Made by a program: the position numbers and the translations under genes. A stretch of 64,000 bases of DNA from positions 372,001-436,000 of the forward strand of contig NW_021163015.1 of NCBI RefSeq assembly GCF_004324835.1. The letters are read 5' to 3'. The notes below the pieces were generated by a model. That model was not told the origin of the DNA, made no database searches, and worked only from the letters and a program-made list of their open reading frames with translations. Shown here one piece after another: positions 49,166 through 62,549 of this stretch. Positions within the stretch are counted from its first letter, which is position 1, and every line of letters starts with the position of its first letter. Source of the stretch: Dendronephthya gigantea. Its lineage: Eukaryota; Cnidaria; Anthozoa; Malacalcyonacea; Nephtheidae.

Positions 49166-50066
49166 AGCCCGTTTTTCACTAGCGCTATAATTTACGCGCG
49201 AAGAGACATTTTACTCTGTCAACTGCAACCATCTGAAACAAGTTATTATATAATATTGACAAAAGAATAAAGTCGCTTCGCGCGAAAAATATCACAAGTT
49301 GAAAACCGTCTTAACACTTCATGGCCGGGGCTATTTCAGATATGGTAGAGCACCTCGTTACCAGGCCTCCACTAAGCGCTAACACTTTTATAAAGGACAA
49401 AGAGACTGGAAAAATACACTAGTGGAGTATTGAGTATTTATTATAGAGATCTTAGCTCAAAGCATTCGTAACTAAGAAAACAAATCGTATCTCAAACCGC
49501 TAAACAAATTGCTTTAATTAAACATTGACAAACCGACGAAATATATGCTAGAAATTATTCGGTGTCGTCCAATACGTTGCTCACTCGGCCCAGTTTTCAC
49601 TTATCTTCCGGTCTGGTGCGTATTGGGCAGCCAATAAAAGAGACTGTATGTTGAGCGTGTTACAGTTGATGATGCAGCTATGATTACGTTTTCCACATAC
49701 ATTTTTGGTAAAATTAATCAAAAAGAGAATGCGTGTAATTATTCCCTGCTATGCATATCTTTCATTTGAAAAAGTACCAACAGATTCGACTTAAAATTCT
49801 CTTTAAAGATCAAACGAAATGTGTGATTCACAAATAGATCATATTTTTTTCAAATCATCCAGTGGATAGTGAAATCCAGCATTTGTAAACCCAGCAGCAA
49901 ACTTATAAAGTAACATATCTTGAGGGGCTGGTATGCTAAATGTATTAGACGGAGTGTCAAAATTCAAATTTATGATTTTTAATTAATTATTTCTACATGA
50001 TGACATAATTTTACAGCGAGAAGAAAAAATGAATGTTTGCATTTTAATTAGTTTGCGTGGAGTATC

Positions 50067-53051
50067 TTAAAACTGGTTGGGACGAATTTTCATCTCCGCC
50101 TTTTTCATAGAATACCATGAATTTTTCCAATGGTACCAGTGTATTCCCAATCTAGTACCCTGGGCTTCATGCGCATTCACGTAAAGGCCATTGAGGTTGG
50201 AATAAAGACAGTTGTCGTACCACCAAGCTCCTCTTAACGAAGCACAATTGTTATTACCCCAAGCATCATTGTCCCTATCCTTGGTAGTTAACGGCATTTG
50301 ATTGTGATAAGCAAGGGAATCACCTGCGTCACCTTTTAAGAAATTAATTAGTAATATGTTTCATTTCTTAGTTATGCTTAATTAATGCAGGGAACTATTT
50401 ATACTCAAATGGAGGGAGACCTTCGCGTGTACTAGTCTGCTGTAAAAAGTCATTCGGGCGTGGCTCTGAGAAGCTTTACTTTAAAAAAGTTTTATGTCGG
50501 TGATATTTTATTTCATATTTGATATATTTTATAATAAAATTCGATGTGCCATTATGAATGGATGAAATGCAAATAAGTGCACAAGCCGGCAGCTATTTTG
50601 TCTCTAAATTCGGCATGGTAAGGCATGAAAAAACCAAATAGTTAAGCAATTGACGTTTTAAAGTACAAACTGTAAACGCGATAAGCACGCGAAATCGTTC
50701 GATTGGAACTTTTTTTGTTTTGGTCCAGAAAATCCAGCTGACCAAAAAATTCAATTTTTTTTGTAAAGATTTTCCTCCAACTACACTACGTTTTAAAATA
50801 GGTAATGCTTGGATCATTTGGTTGATGTTTACCAGCTGGTTAATATCAATTTACGAGTTTACCTGAAAAACTGCCGATGTTCAATCTGTATTTGTCTGAC
50901 TCGTCAGCCACACTAAACGTTCCATATTTAGCGAAAGCCTCAACGTTATCAAAATCCCTCAAATCAACTCTTAAAACATTTTGACCAGATTTCCACAAAC
51001 GATGTATTTTATCAAGGCCCAACCAGAACTCGCCGTTGAGATCACCAAAGCCTGCTTTATAGTCTGACCATCCAAGGCGGAAATCTTGACTTCCATCTTG
51101 TCTTCTTTGAAACACGGTCCAACCACCCCTGTCTGTGCTCATATCACATCTGACTTGAAACGATCCCAAACCATCAGGATCGATGCTGTAAACACCATCT
51201 TTTCTCACTCCATGGTTATACAGGTAGGCGCAGCTGGTAGCTAAAAAAAGTTGAAAATGTTATTTTAAACCAGATAAAGACTATAATTAGGCCCCAATAT
51301 GATGGTAAATTTTTAAACCCTGCTATCATTAACTTTAAATTTTAGCCAATTATTAATATTAGTCAAAAATGTAGCCAAAAATCTAGCCAATAGGTAGATT
51401 TTATAGCTGGATAAAGGTTTCGATGTTGCCTCGCTATCTGCAACAACGTATGGGCAATATATCAATAGAATCCGGGCTTGGTTTTGTCATTATATTTTTA
51501 TCGTTTAACATTATATCACCACACACAATGAGAACATTTCATACTGCGAAAATTAAAGAAAAACAAAAAGAGCGCGAGTATATATGAAATAGCTCTACTT
51601 TTTATTTTTGTATATTTTTTAATATACCATGGCTCATACAGCGCGCAGACTTTGAGGTAAATTTCACGAGTAGCGAAAACGCGCCAATTGTTCGCACATC
51701 ACAGACATTGTTCGCACATGAGAGAAACTTGACGAGCTGGTGGCCATGCGTGGTCGTTGGCTCAGCAAGTTTCGTTAGCGTGCGGCAGGCTTTAAGAATC
51801 ATACGAATTTTAAAGTATTAAGTGATCGCCTTTTTTATACACTCTTCGTGTTTATAAGGGTTTATGTTTAGGCAGCGATGTAGCAATCTATGTTTTGGCG
51901 GCATTTTGATTTCTTCATTGGTTTTAAGTAATTTAGCGTTTTGCTCAGCATGCAAGCACGCCGCAACATCGATAATTGCAGGGGGCATATATTCATATAT
52001 TCGAGTTCTTAATTATTGATTTCCTTTTTACGGTCTGTGCACTTGAATATATGAATATATGCCACCACAATTATAGATCTTCCGGCGTCCCTGTTAAATG
52101 CTCAGTCATAATCAAATGATTTTAATTCACATCTATAATCTTGCAGCATACCTGAGTTGAAAATGTCATTTCTTCGCTTTTCCTGAAATTAAGAAAACAC
52201 GTTTAGAGACTTTGCGTGAATACTGACGAATCAGCGTGTTATTATTTCGCATCAAATGTGTTATAACAACTAAACTATACTCATTATTACTTATTAATTA
52301 TTTGCTATACATGCATATATATTCCTCAAATTAAGGGTCATTAAGCAGTCTTTTCTCTGCTCTGGTCAAAGGTTTCACTGTTAATTTTAACTTATTCACT
52401 ATTTCGTATCAAATGTTGCATAATACGCATGCAACTGCCTACAAGAGGCAAAAACCTAAACTGCTGTTATATTACTTCATGTATTTTGTTTCCATGCCAA
52501 CTTTTGCATTATTACTAGAGCGGTTTGTTTCAAGTACGTGGTAGCGCAATATTAGTCACTTGGGAATCGTCAAATTTCTTTTCTTTTTTCGCTTTGATCG
52601 GATATCTGGAATACATACACATACCCATTCATCATCCAGCATTAGTATCCATTCTTCTTTTTGTGTTACTGCGGTGTGATCTCTCTTTCCAACGATGTTG
52701 GTCAGTTGGCAATTCACAACATTCATCTTGTCTCTGTAGTTGTATCCAAAACACTTCATTTCATCCCGGCAGAGTTCGTAACATTCTATCGGAATGATCC
52801 CAGATGTTATGGTATGATTCGATATGATTTCATCTTGAGATAACGGCAGACCATCTAAAGTAGGAAACATGGTTAGAGATGAGAGTTTTTAGAGGGATAG
52901 AGTTTTTTACACTAGGAACATGATCGTTCATAAGGCAAAAACCTGACGACTCACCTGTGGTAATGCTAGAATAACGGTTGGGAGAACAGTTCTGTGAAAT
53001 AATACACAGAATTTTAACGATTAGTAAACACAGAGTGAAAACCTTAAACAT
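50067..53051 (-). CDS. PAN-FReD gene E, secreted fibrinogen-related lectin-like protein
   Basis: Exons on the minus strand: 52955-53051, 52625-52854, 52152-52182, 50863-51240, 50067-50332; 333 residues. Signal peptide 1-20 (MFKVFTLCLLIVKILCIISQ), PAN 33-109 (IECYELCRDEMKCFGYNYRD), the shortest linker 110-119 (EKRRNDIFNS), FReD 120-333 with [49 protein letters not shown]. The last exon is longer than in A-D because of the VNAHEAQGTR loop, shared with F. Introns are GT-AG. E and F form the third tandem pair. Expected to be a secreted recognition lectin; ligand unknown. Confidence 0.92.
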
Positions 53052-56000
53052 GATGTCACAACCTCCGATAACAACTGCATGCGCTTCTTTGCCAAAACAA
53101 GTGATAAAAACTGCCTGCGTGCTATGACGTAGTTCATAGACAAATTGCTAGTGTGCATGCGTAGATAAAACGCGTAAGTCGAAAGCAGCTATTAATAAAT
53201 TATATTTTCTAGCATCTCGTTATGTCCTACTTAGGGGTGAAGGGTATCTCTATTACCTAGTAAACATACGGCACACACGAATGGGATACGGCTTAAGGCC
53301 CATTTACACTACGCGATTTTTCGTATATGATTCTAACCCTGGCGTGAACAAACGTACAAATGTGACACTTCAAACTTCCACCCTGGATGATATGACGATA
53401 TGAATGAAGATTGTGAAATAGGCAATCTTTTGCATTTGTCAAAATAATAATTGCATACAACATATCGTGTAGTCTAAATAGGCTTTTAGATTAGATGCAT
53501 ATGTTGCATTGCATCTAATTTTCATCAAACTTAATTATACGAATGCTCTTCCAAAAAAGTTTAGTAAAGTTCAGATAGATGCATTAATTTCAGATAAAAT
53601 TAGATGAATTTCAGACAGTTGAATCAATTCGGTACGGTTGCAAATTCAATTAAGAAAAACAAATATGAATTTCAACGAAAATTAACGTTTTTAAATATTT
53701 TTAGGCAAAAATGCTGTTAATAACAGCAACGATTGTAAAACAACATAGCGTGTCTTTTACTTCCAAAAATAAAAAAAATCATAGCAAATCCTTGTGCCTT
53801 TGGCAGTTTAAATGCTTTTGCCATCTCATATACAGCTGGCACTATCCTATAATGTAACACAATGAGGCATCAACAATTGGGGGAAAATGTCACTATTGAA
53901 AACAAACTGATCAAAGATATAACCATCAGAATATCTGAATATTGCCGTACCTAAAGCTCTGTTTACACTACGCTCAATTTATTGGCACGGCACGGCTAAA
54001 TTCGGTACCCGTAACCAATTTTATTAATGTTCAGGCTGCCAAAACAAAGGCCGAGCACAGATGAAATGGGTAAGGACACCCGTTTTAGCCGTGCCGTGCC
54101 AATTAATCGAGTGTAATGTAAACGGGGCTTAAATGTACGTCTTAAGACATTTCTGATTATTAATTCATAACATCTAAAATTTGAATGACCGATCCAATTG
54201 TAAATGTCTAAAATTTCTGATTTTGATTTAGAAATATCTGAAATACGCATGCTAAATGTGGTTAGCACTTAATACTATCGGCAAATCATCGCGATATTTC
54301 TGATTTTCCAAGGGAAAGGTGTAGAAACCAAGGAACTGGCAACTTTCGAGCTAATTTCCATAATAATAATGCTATTCAAATTTGCTGCAATTCAGCTGCC
54401 ATAACATAGCAGGCGGACTGACTGACAGGCCATGGCGGATAGGCGATAAGGCCGAATGAATTACTACAGCTTTGAATCGCAATCACATTAGTATAGAGTT
54501 TCGTTTAAAAATATTCTCTGGAAATTCACAACCAGTAGCGTTATTGCGTTCAACGAAAGAGAGGTCACGTGACGTCAGGGCTGAATTAGGCTTAATGCTG
54601 GATATCTGTCGTTTTGAGATTTTTGTGTGCGATTTGCCTCGCTTTCGTGTTTTTGCGTTTTTCCGGATTTCGTGTCGCGTCATAATATGACCCCTTGGTC
54701 CAATTTTATGTCCGGAATCGATTTTTCGGGTCAAGTTTTCCCTAGGGTGAGGGCATCATGGAGTTTTGTCACATTTTCGAACCGCATGACAACATTGCGA
54801 GCACGCAGTAAGCACGCGTGAGCAACGATTATCGTTTAGAACTTATAAAACGTTATTTGTCCGACTCGTTTGCACATCCTACCCCAACAATTACTCGGTA
54901 TTATAACAGAATGACGACATGTAAAATTCAGAAATTTTGAGGACAGCAGAGAACAAAACAAAAGATAGCTCTTCATAGATGAAACATAATTTTACTCCAA
55001 TGAGCTTTTTGTGGATCACAATGGAAGTAGATTGAAATGAGCGATAGATTTTTTGATATTGAAAAAAGTTTTTATACAACATCATTCCGAAGTATTTGCG
55101 AACTAAAATATCAAAATTTTAAAAGTTTTTCATTTCTCAAATGGTGGGAATACACCCTATGCCAAATTCTATCGCTCATTTCACTTATCAAGTTGAGCTC
55201 TACCATGACTGAAAATTTCAGCCAAATTGGTTGAATTGTTGTGGAGATATCTTTTCTCAAATGCGGAAAATGCAAAGTTTCGGGAAATGGATTTTAAAGT
55301 CGTGGTATATAAAAACAGTGGGTACAACATATAAATATGCTATACATTTGCACCTTCTTGTAATTCAAGTTTCTGGTACTTGTCACTGACTAAAAAATAG
55401 CTATCTAATATCCTCCTGCCTCATAGGTCACTCCTTCTGCCTCTCGTAATTCCTCCTCCCTCTGCACTCTCAATGCTGTATCCCCTCGCAACGCTGTTTA
55501 AATTCTTCTGATACCTGCAGGTCTGACTTTGCAACTCTCTTTAGACTGCAGGCCTTTTCTGTATGTTTCCCAGCTGGTGTAGACAGTCTTTCCATATTTT
55601 TTGCCTACAAGCCACATCACCATGGTAGCGGCATACTGCCGACGCAACCGCAAACTGTATTATTTTCAAGGGATGGTACACTGCTCCTCTGTTCACATGC
55701 CCTTGTGGACAGTCTATTTTGATGTTTCAATTTGGCTGAATTATTACAGTAACAGCATTCAATTAAGAAATCTGACATCAGACCAGCCCTGGCATTAGTA
55801 TATTCTGTGAGACTCAGTTGACCTAAAATGGATCACCAGTATACACAATCAATAATTTCCAAGATTATATTACTAAATATTGTCACAGACACTGTAACAT
55901 TACTTAAATCTCAAACAAAAAATATTTCAATATTACAATGGCAGAACTGAAAAAATTGCAATTCCATTGCAATGTATCAAACTTATAATTTGAATAACAT

Positions 56001-57654
56001 TGAAATTGTAACCAACCTTATGAACTTCTGACACTGACTGACAGTGTAGATGACAAAACATTGGCATCAACAAGTCTGTAACTGCTCCCAATCAACTCGT
56101 TATTTTCACCATCATCAGCACTAAATAAGTCCGAAGTTTCAGTAGAAAAACCTTGATCACTGAGCTTATGTCTAGATGCTCCAACAGAGGTAGATAGTTG
56201 CTCTGAACTGTCTTCAGTACTTGTGCTAGTTGATGGAATTTCGTTGCTGTTGTCACCTCTTTCACGAACGGTTTAATCCAAGTTTTTTTACAACGCTGGC
56301 GCCCCAGAGAAAGCCTTACCCTTTCTTTTCTTTCTATAAGTACTTCTTAGTTTCTTTCCAACCATATTTTAAAAAACCCGATAAAACAATGGATGATTTT
56401 TGCAATTTTTGTCAACACAGAACATGCGAGTTTGAGCCCACCGAATTTCAGCAAAAAGTACGCGCAAGAAACGCATGGTCTTAACAAGCAACCGCTGCTA
56501 AATGCTTTTAAAAGTGAGCCAGCGTTGTATTTTCGTATTTTGGGAGGGGAGGGACAAAATTAAGAATGGTAAATTAAAGCAAAACAATGATGGTTATTCC
56601 CGTTGCCACTGTTAAACAGTGCCACTGTTTCAAAACGCTTTCTGCACAGTTTATTCCAAAGATGTAGCAAAATAAAATAAACTAACAACGTTATTTAGAT
56701 GTTGGAGAAGCCATTTCCACAAAAATCCCAAAATAGATATTTTGAAGCAGTTTCAGGTTGACCCCCACCTTAATGTATTAATTTCACCCTTGGGAAGTGC
56801 AGGATATCATTCCGTGGCACTCCATAGACCTCCACAACACTTTATAGACCTCCATGTGCATCCATAGATATCCATAGATATCCGTATTTGCATGCATATA
56901 GGCCTCCATAAACAATCCATAGGCCTCAAAAGACCTCATTCAGGCCTCATTAAGCCAGTTTTTCACCAGCGCTATAATTTACGCGCGAAGAGACATTTTA
57001 CTTTGCTGGCAGATGCAACTATCTGGGAAAAATTATTATAAATACTGACAAAAGAATAAAGTCGTCCAGGGCTATTTCAGATTAGGTAGAGCACCTCGTT
57101 ACCAGGCCTCCACCAAACGCTAACACTTTTATAAAGGACAAAGAGACTGACAAACCGACCAGAAATATGCGAGAAATTATTCGATGACGTCCAATACGTC
57201 GCTCACTTGGCCCAGTTTTCACTATCTTACAGTCTGGTGCGTACTGGGCAGCCAATAAAAGAGACTGTAATTATGTTATGCGTAATTGCAGTTGATGATG
57301 TAACTATGATGACGTTTTCTACATACATTTTGGGCAAATAAAAAGAGAGTGCGTGTAATTATTCCCTGCCATATCTTTCATTCGAAAAAGTACCAACAGA
57401 TTTGACTAAAATTCTCTTTAAAGATCAAACGAAATGTGTGATTCACAAATAGATCATATTTTTTTCACATCATCCGGTGGATAGGGAAATCCAGCATTTG
57501 TAAACCCAGCAGCAAACTTATAAAGTAACATATCTTGAGTGGTTGCTAAATGTATTAGACGGGATGCCAAAATTCAAATTTACAATTTTTAAATAATTAT
57601 TTCTACTATCATGACATAGTTTTATAGCGAGAAGAAAAAATGAATGTTTGCATC
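53052..57654. other. Spacer between genes E and F
   Basis: To about 53490 it is E-unit flank, including a MITE at 53298-53490 (ATTTACACTACGCGA and TCGTGTAGTCTAAAT). Then comes a GCCCCGTTTACAC-family MITE at 53954-54130 and unique sequence to about 56780 with no recognised exon. From there the F-unit 3' flank starts, with a TCCATAGG repeat at 56801-56955. Confidence 0.6.
53954..54130. mobile_element. MITE, GCCCCGTTTACAC family, copy 3
   Basis: Ends AAAGCTCTGTTTACACTACG and CATTACACTCG in inverted sense, with TTATTGGCACGGCACGGCTA inside. Relative to copy 1 the inner loop is reversed (CCAAAACAAAGGCCGAGCAC). Confidence 0.8.
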
Positions 57655-60600
57655 TTAATTAGTTGCAAATTTGGGACGAATTTTTATCTCCGCCTTTTTC
57701 ATAGAATAATACGAATTTTTCCATGTGTACCAGAGTATTCCCGATCTAGTACCTTTGGTTTCATGCGGATTCACGTAAAGGCCATTGAGGTTGGAATTAA
57801 CACAGTTGTTGTACCACCAAGCTCCTCTTATTCCGGCACAATTTCCACCACTCCAAGCATCATTGTCGCTATCCTTGGTAGTTAACGGCATTTGATTGTG
57901 ATAAGCAAGAGAATCACCTGCGTCACCTTTTAAGAAATTAAACAAAAAGTAATATGATTCATTTCTTAGTTATGCTTAATTAATGCAGGGAACTATTTAT
58001 ACTCAAATGGAAGGAGACCTTCTGCGTGTACTAGTCTGCTGTAAAAAATCGTTCGGGCGTGGCTCTGAGAAGCTTTACTTTAAAAAAGTTTTATGTGTGA
58101 TCTTTTATTTCATATTGGGTATATTTTATAGTAAAATTCGATGTTCCATTATGAATGGATGAGATGCAAATAAGTAGTCAAGCCGGCAGCTATTTTGTCT
58201 CTAATTTCTGCTTGGTAAGGCATAAAAAACCAAACAGTTAAGCAATAGACGTTTTAAAGTACAAACTGTAAACGCGATAAGCACGCGAAATCGTTCGATT
58301 GGAACTTTTTTTGTTTTGGTCCAGAAAATCCAGCTGACCATGCAAAAAACTCAATTTTTTTGGAAAGACTTTCCTCCAACTACACTACGTTTTAAAATAG
58401 GTAATGCTTAGATCATTTCGTTAAGGTTTACCAGCTGGTTCATATCAATTTACGAGTTTACCTGAATAACTGCCGATGTTCAATCTGTATTTGTCTGACT
58501 CGTCAGCCACACTAAACGTTCCATATTTAGCGTAAGCCTCAGCGTTATCAAAATCCATCAAATCGACTCTTAACACATTTTCGCCAGATTTTGACAACCG
58601 ATGTATTTTATCAAGGCCCAACCAGAACTCGCCGTTGAGATCACCAAAGCCTGCTTTATAGTCTGACCATCCAAGTTGGAAATCTTGACTTCCATCTTGT
58701 CGTCTTTGAAACACGGTCCAGCCACCCCTGTTTGTGTTCATATCACATCTGACTTGAAACGATCCCAGGCCATCAGGATCGATTGTATAAACACCGTCTT
58801 TTCTCATTCCATGGTTATACAGATAGGCGCAGCTGGTAGCTAAAAAAAGTAGAAAATGTGAAAATATTATTTTAAACTAGATAAAACCAATTTGGCCCTA
58901 ATATGATGGTAAATTTGCAAACCCTGCTATTATTTTAGCCAATTAATGATATTAGCCAAAAATATAGTCAAAAATGTAGCCAATAGCTTTGTTAGGTAGA
59001 TAATGGTTTCGATGTAGCCTCGCTACCTGCAACAACGTAGTGGCAAATAGCAATATATATAAATAGAGTATGGGTTTTGTCATTATATTTTTATCATTTA
59101 ACATTATATCAAACGTTATATAACCACACACGATGAGAACATTTCATATTGTGAAAATTAAAGTAAAACAAAAATGGCGCGAGTATATGAAATAGCTCTA
59201 CTTTTTATTTTGCTGACGCGACCTTGCCGTGGATATAAGATAGCTGCATGTCGGCAAACCTGGACGAAGAATTTGTTACAACGACGGCGGAGACAAGTAT
59301 GATATGCTAATCTTCTTGCGAGCTTAATGCAGAGGATCCAGAAACATTCAGGCAGTATCACAGACTTGATATTGATGGTTTTAAAACATGGATGGCCCGG
59401 TTATTCGTAAAACGATACTGTAATGCAAACTAAAATTAGCCCTGAGGTATACAGGGGCGGATCCAGACTGCGACTGATGCGATTGCACTAGTCAAAATTT
59501 TACAAACAAAAACGAGAATTAAATACGATATCGGCATAAATTAGGACTAGTCTAAATTAAGACACGAAAAATATAGGTCTAATATACCTGTTCCAGTATC
59601 CATGGTCGAATATTTCGGGACCTACTTTGCTCATACCGTTCGACCATGGTATAGTATACCATATATATTCTAGCTGCATGGTGTATTCGATCATGGTCGA
59701 GTATAGCATATTTCGGTACCTACTTCAGTCATACCATTCCACCAAGGTCGAGTATACCATATTCCGGTATATTCGACTATGGTCAAGTATACCATATATA
59801 TTCTGGTGTATTCGACCATGGTCGAGTTTAGCATACGTCGGTACCTACTTCAGTCATACCATTCGACCAAGGTCGAGTAGACCATATTTCGGTACCTACT
59901 TCGGTCATACCATATTCCGGTATATTCGACTATGGTAAAGTATACCATAAATTATATATTCTGGTGTATTCGACCAAGGTCGAGTAGACCAAATTTCAGT
60001 GCCTACTTCAGTCATACCATTTTTGGGTACATTCCACCATGGCTCATACAGCGCGCAGACTTTGAGGTAAATCTCACGAGTAACGAAAACGCGCTAGATA
60101 TTTTCCTCAACTCCATGGCGAAATACTTTCAGAGATTGTCCGCACACGAGAGAAACTTGACGAGCTGATGGCCATGCGTGGTCGTTGGCTCAGCAAGTTT
60201 CACTCGCATGCGGCAGGCTTTAAGAATCATATGAATTTTAAAATATTAAGTGGTCGCCTTTTTTTATACATCTTTCGTGTTTATAAGGGTTTATGTTTAG
60301 GCAGAAATATAGCTAGTCTATATGTTTTGGTAGCATTTCCTTCCTTTATTGGTTTTAAATAATTTAGCGTTTTGCTCAGCATGCAGGAACGCCGCAACAT
60401 CGATAATAATAATAATAATAATAATAAACTTTATTTAAAGAGGGTTACAATAGTACATTTTTACCTAAGCGGTATTCTTCCAAATGGCCCTCATTGTGAT
60501 ACATATAAATAGTTTATGCGGTCATTATATACAGGAATGGCATTAGAGGATTAAATACAACACAATTAATGAACGGAAACTATATGTACAAAGGAGAAAA

Positions 60601-62549
60601 TATTATGTATACGTATATATAAAACACAAAGACTATACACAACACAATATATATATGTACAACACAATAGACGAGACAACATAAACTGACAAAAGAAATA
60701 TTGAATAGTTTGAGATAAAAGTAGAATGAATATTGAATAGATTGAGAGAAAAGTAGAACAAGTGAAAAGTCAATAAGTGTAACATATACACTTAACAATG
60801 TTAGTACATGAAGAGCAAGAAAAATGTTCATGATGGTCAACTTCATAATTTAAATCTCGAAAGAACTTTTTTAGTTTAAACTTGTAGGCTGAAGGGGAGT
60901 AGTCATGGACCATTTTTAGGTCATTCGGCAAAGAGTTAAACAGCAAAACTCCACTGCATGAGAGTTTAGTTGTAGCCAGCTCAGATTTGACTAAGGATAC
61001 CCTTAGATCGATTAGGGAACGTCGAGTATGGACATTATACATCTCACCAGATATATGAAACAGATTGCGAAGCTCACTTGGTGACGAGCTACGCAGGGTG
61101 TTGACAACTAACAGTATTTTCCTCATCTTAATCAAGTTATTGATGGGAATCCAATTAAGTTTACGAAAAAGATCGACAGAAGGGGTTGACATACTCTCAT
61201 CCAAAGTTAATCTTGCAGCTCTTTTTTGAAGTTTTAGCAGCGGATCAATAAGCTCGCGGCGTGCATTTCCCCACACAGTGATGCCATATAAGAGATGAGG
61301 GAATATAAAGGCATAATAAAACTGAATTCTACACTTCACTGGAAGGGATGGACAAATACGCTTAAATAGATATAGTCGAGAATTTAGCAGTTTGAAGATT
61401 TTATCCACTTGGTAGTCCCAAGTAAGATTTCTATCAAGAATTATTCCAAGTAGTTTACCGGAATTAATTTCCTCTATCGTTGGGGGCATATCTTCATATA
61501 TTTTAGTTCTGCATTATTGGTTTCCTTTTTACGGTCTGTGCACTTGAATATGTGAATACATATGCCCCCACTATTATAGATCTTCCGGCGTCCCTGTTAA
61601 ATGCTCAGTCGTAATCAAATGATTTTAATTCACATCTATAATCTTGCAGCATACCTGAGTTCAAAATGTCATTTCTTCGCTTTTCCTGAAATTAAGAAAA
61701 TACGTTTAGAAACTTTGCGTGACGAATCAGCGTGTTATTATTTCGCATCAAATGTATTATAACAACTAAACAATACTCATTATTACTTATTAATTATTTG
61801 CTATACATGCATATATATTCCTCAAATTAAGGGTCATTAAGCAGTCTTTTCTCTGCTCTGGTCAAAGCTTTCACTGTTAATTTTTACTTACTCACTATTT
61901 CGTATCAAATGTTGTATAATACGCATGCAACTGCCTACAAGAGGCAAAAACCTAAACTGCTGTTAAATTACTTTATGTATTTTGTTTCCATGCCAACTTT
62001 TGCATTATTACTAGAGCAGTTTGTTTCAAGTAGGTGGCAGCGCAATATAAGTCACTTGGGAATCGTCAAATTTCTTTTCTTTTTTCGCTTTGATCGGATA
62101 TCTGGAATACATACACATACCCATTCATCATCCAGCATTAGTATCCATTCTTCTTTTTCTCTTACTGCGGTGTGATCTCTCTTTCCAGCGATGTTCATCA
62201 ATTGGCAATTCACAACATTGATCTTGTCTCTGTAGTTGTATCCAAAACACTTCATTTCATCCCGGCAGAGTTCGTAACATTCTATCGGAATGATCCCAGA
62301 TGTTATGGTATGATTCGATATGATTTCATCTTGAGATAAAGGCAGACCATCTAAAAGTAGGAAACATGGTTAGAGATGAGAGTTTTTAGAGGAATAGAGT
62401 TTTCTACACTAGGAACATGCATCGTTCATACGGCAAAAACCAGACGACTCACCTGTTGTAATGCTAGAATAACGGCTGCGAGAACAGTTCTGTGAAATAA
62501 TACACAGAATTTTAACGATTAGTAAACACAAAGTAAAAACTTTAAACAT
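57655..62549 (-). CDS. PAN-FReD gene F, secreted fibrinogen-related lectin-like protein
   Basis: Exons on the minus strand: 62453-62549, 62121-62350, 61655-61685, 58462-58839, 57655-57926; 335 residues. Signal peptide 1-20 identical to that of E, PAN 33-109, linker 110-119 (EKRRNDIxNS type), FReD 120-335 with [34 protein letters not shown] and SNLNGLYVNPHETKGTR. The C-terminus ends KIRPKFATN where the other copies end in RPNQF, RPNFF or similar, so the stop codon has shifted by two residues. Intron 3 has grown to 2.8 kb, against 0.9 kb in E, through a satellite-like array and a truncated LINE. Partner of E. Confidence 0.9.
59590..60045. repeat. About 52-bp satellite-like array in intron 3 of gene F
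   Basis: GGTACCTACTTCAGTCATAC and variants recur at about 59609, 59715, 59840, 59892 and 59998, spacings close to multiples of 52. Between them lie TTCGACCATGGTCGAGTATA and ACCATATTCCGGTA. Absent from intron 3 of gene E. Confidence 0.8.
60404..61478 (-). mobile_element. 5'-truncated LINE (CR1/L2/Jockey-like) 3' end
   Basis: The minus-strand frame (60770 to about 61478) encodes the region after the reverse-transcriptase core of non-LTR elements: LLGIILDRNLTWDYQVDKI, YYAFIFPHLLYGITVWGN and LLKLQKRAARLTL. It continues to a stop at 60770, a 3' UTR and a TTATTATTA tail at 60404-60427. The reading frame is open over this whole stretch. Comparison with the empty intron of E places the 5' truncation at about 61478. 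It is a dead fragment lacking endonuclease and most of the RT. Confidence 0.88.

Larger units (their letters stand above)
45943..50066. other. Spacer between the endonuclease gene and gene E
   Basis: Contains a MITE at 46747-46962, a foldback at 47922-48013 and, from about 48960, the 3' flank shared with gene F, including a TCCATAGGCCTCCATA-type tandem repeat at 49003-49165. No coding exon recognised. Confidence 0.6.

Noticed and set aside
50067-50332. DRDND instead of DSDND in the Ca2+-site region of gene E as a loss of function
   Set aside because: Arg at this position is common in FReD proteins, so it is not evidence of a damaged site.
59932-60362. Plus-strand ORFs around 60050-60360, partly repeated at 51640-51830
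   Set aside because: The shared sequence is duplicated intron 3 of genes E and F; the frame is not kept between the two copies and no family is recognised.
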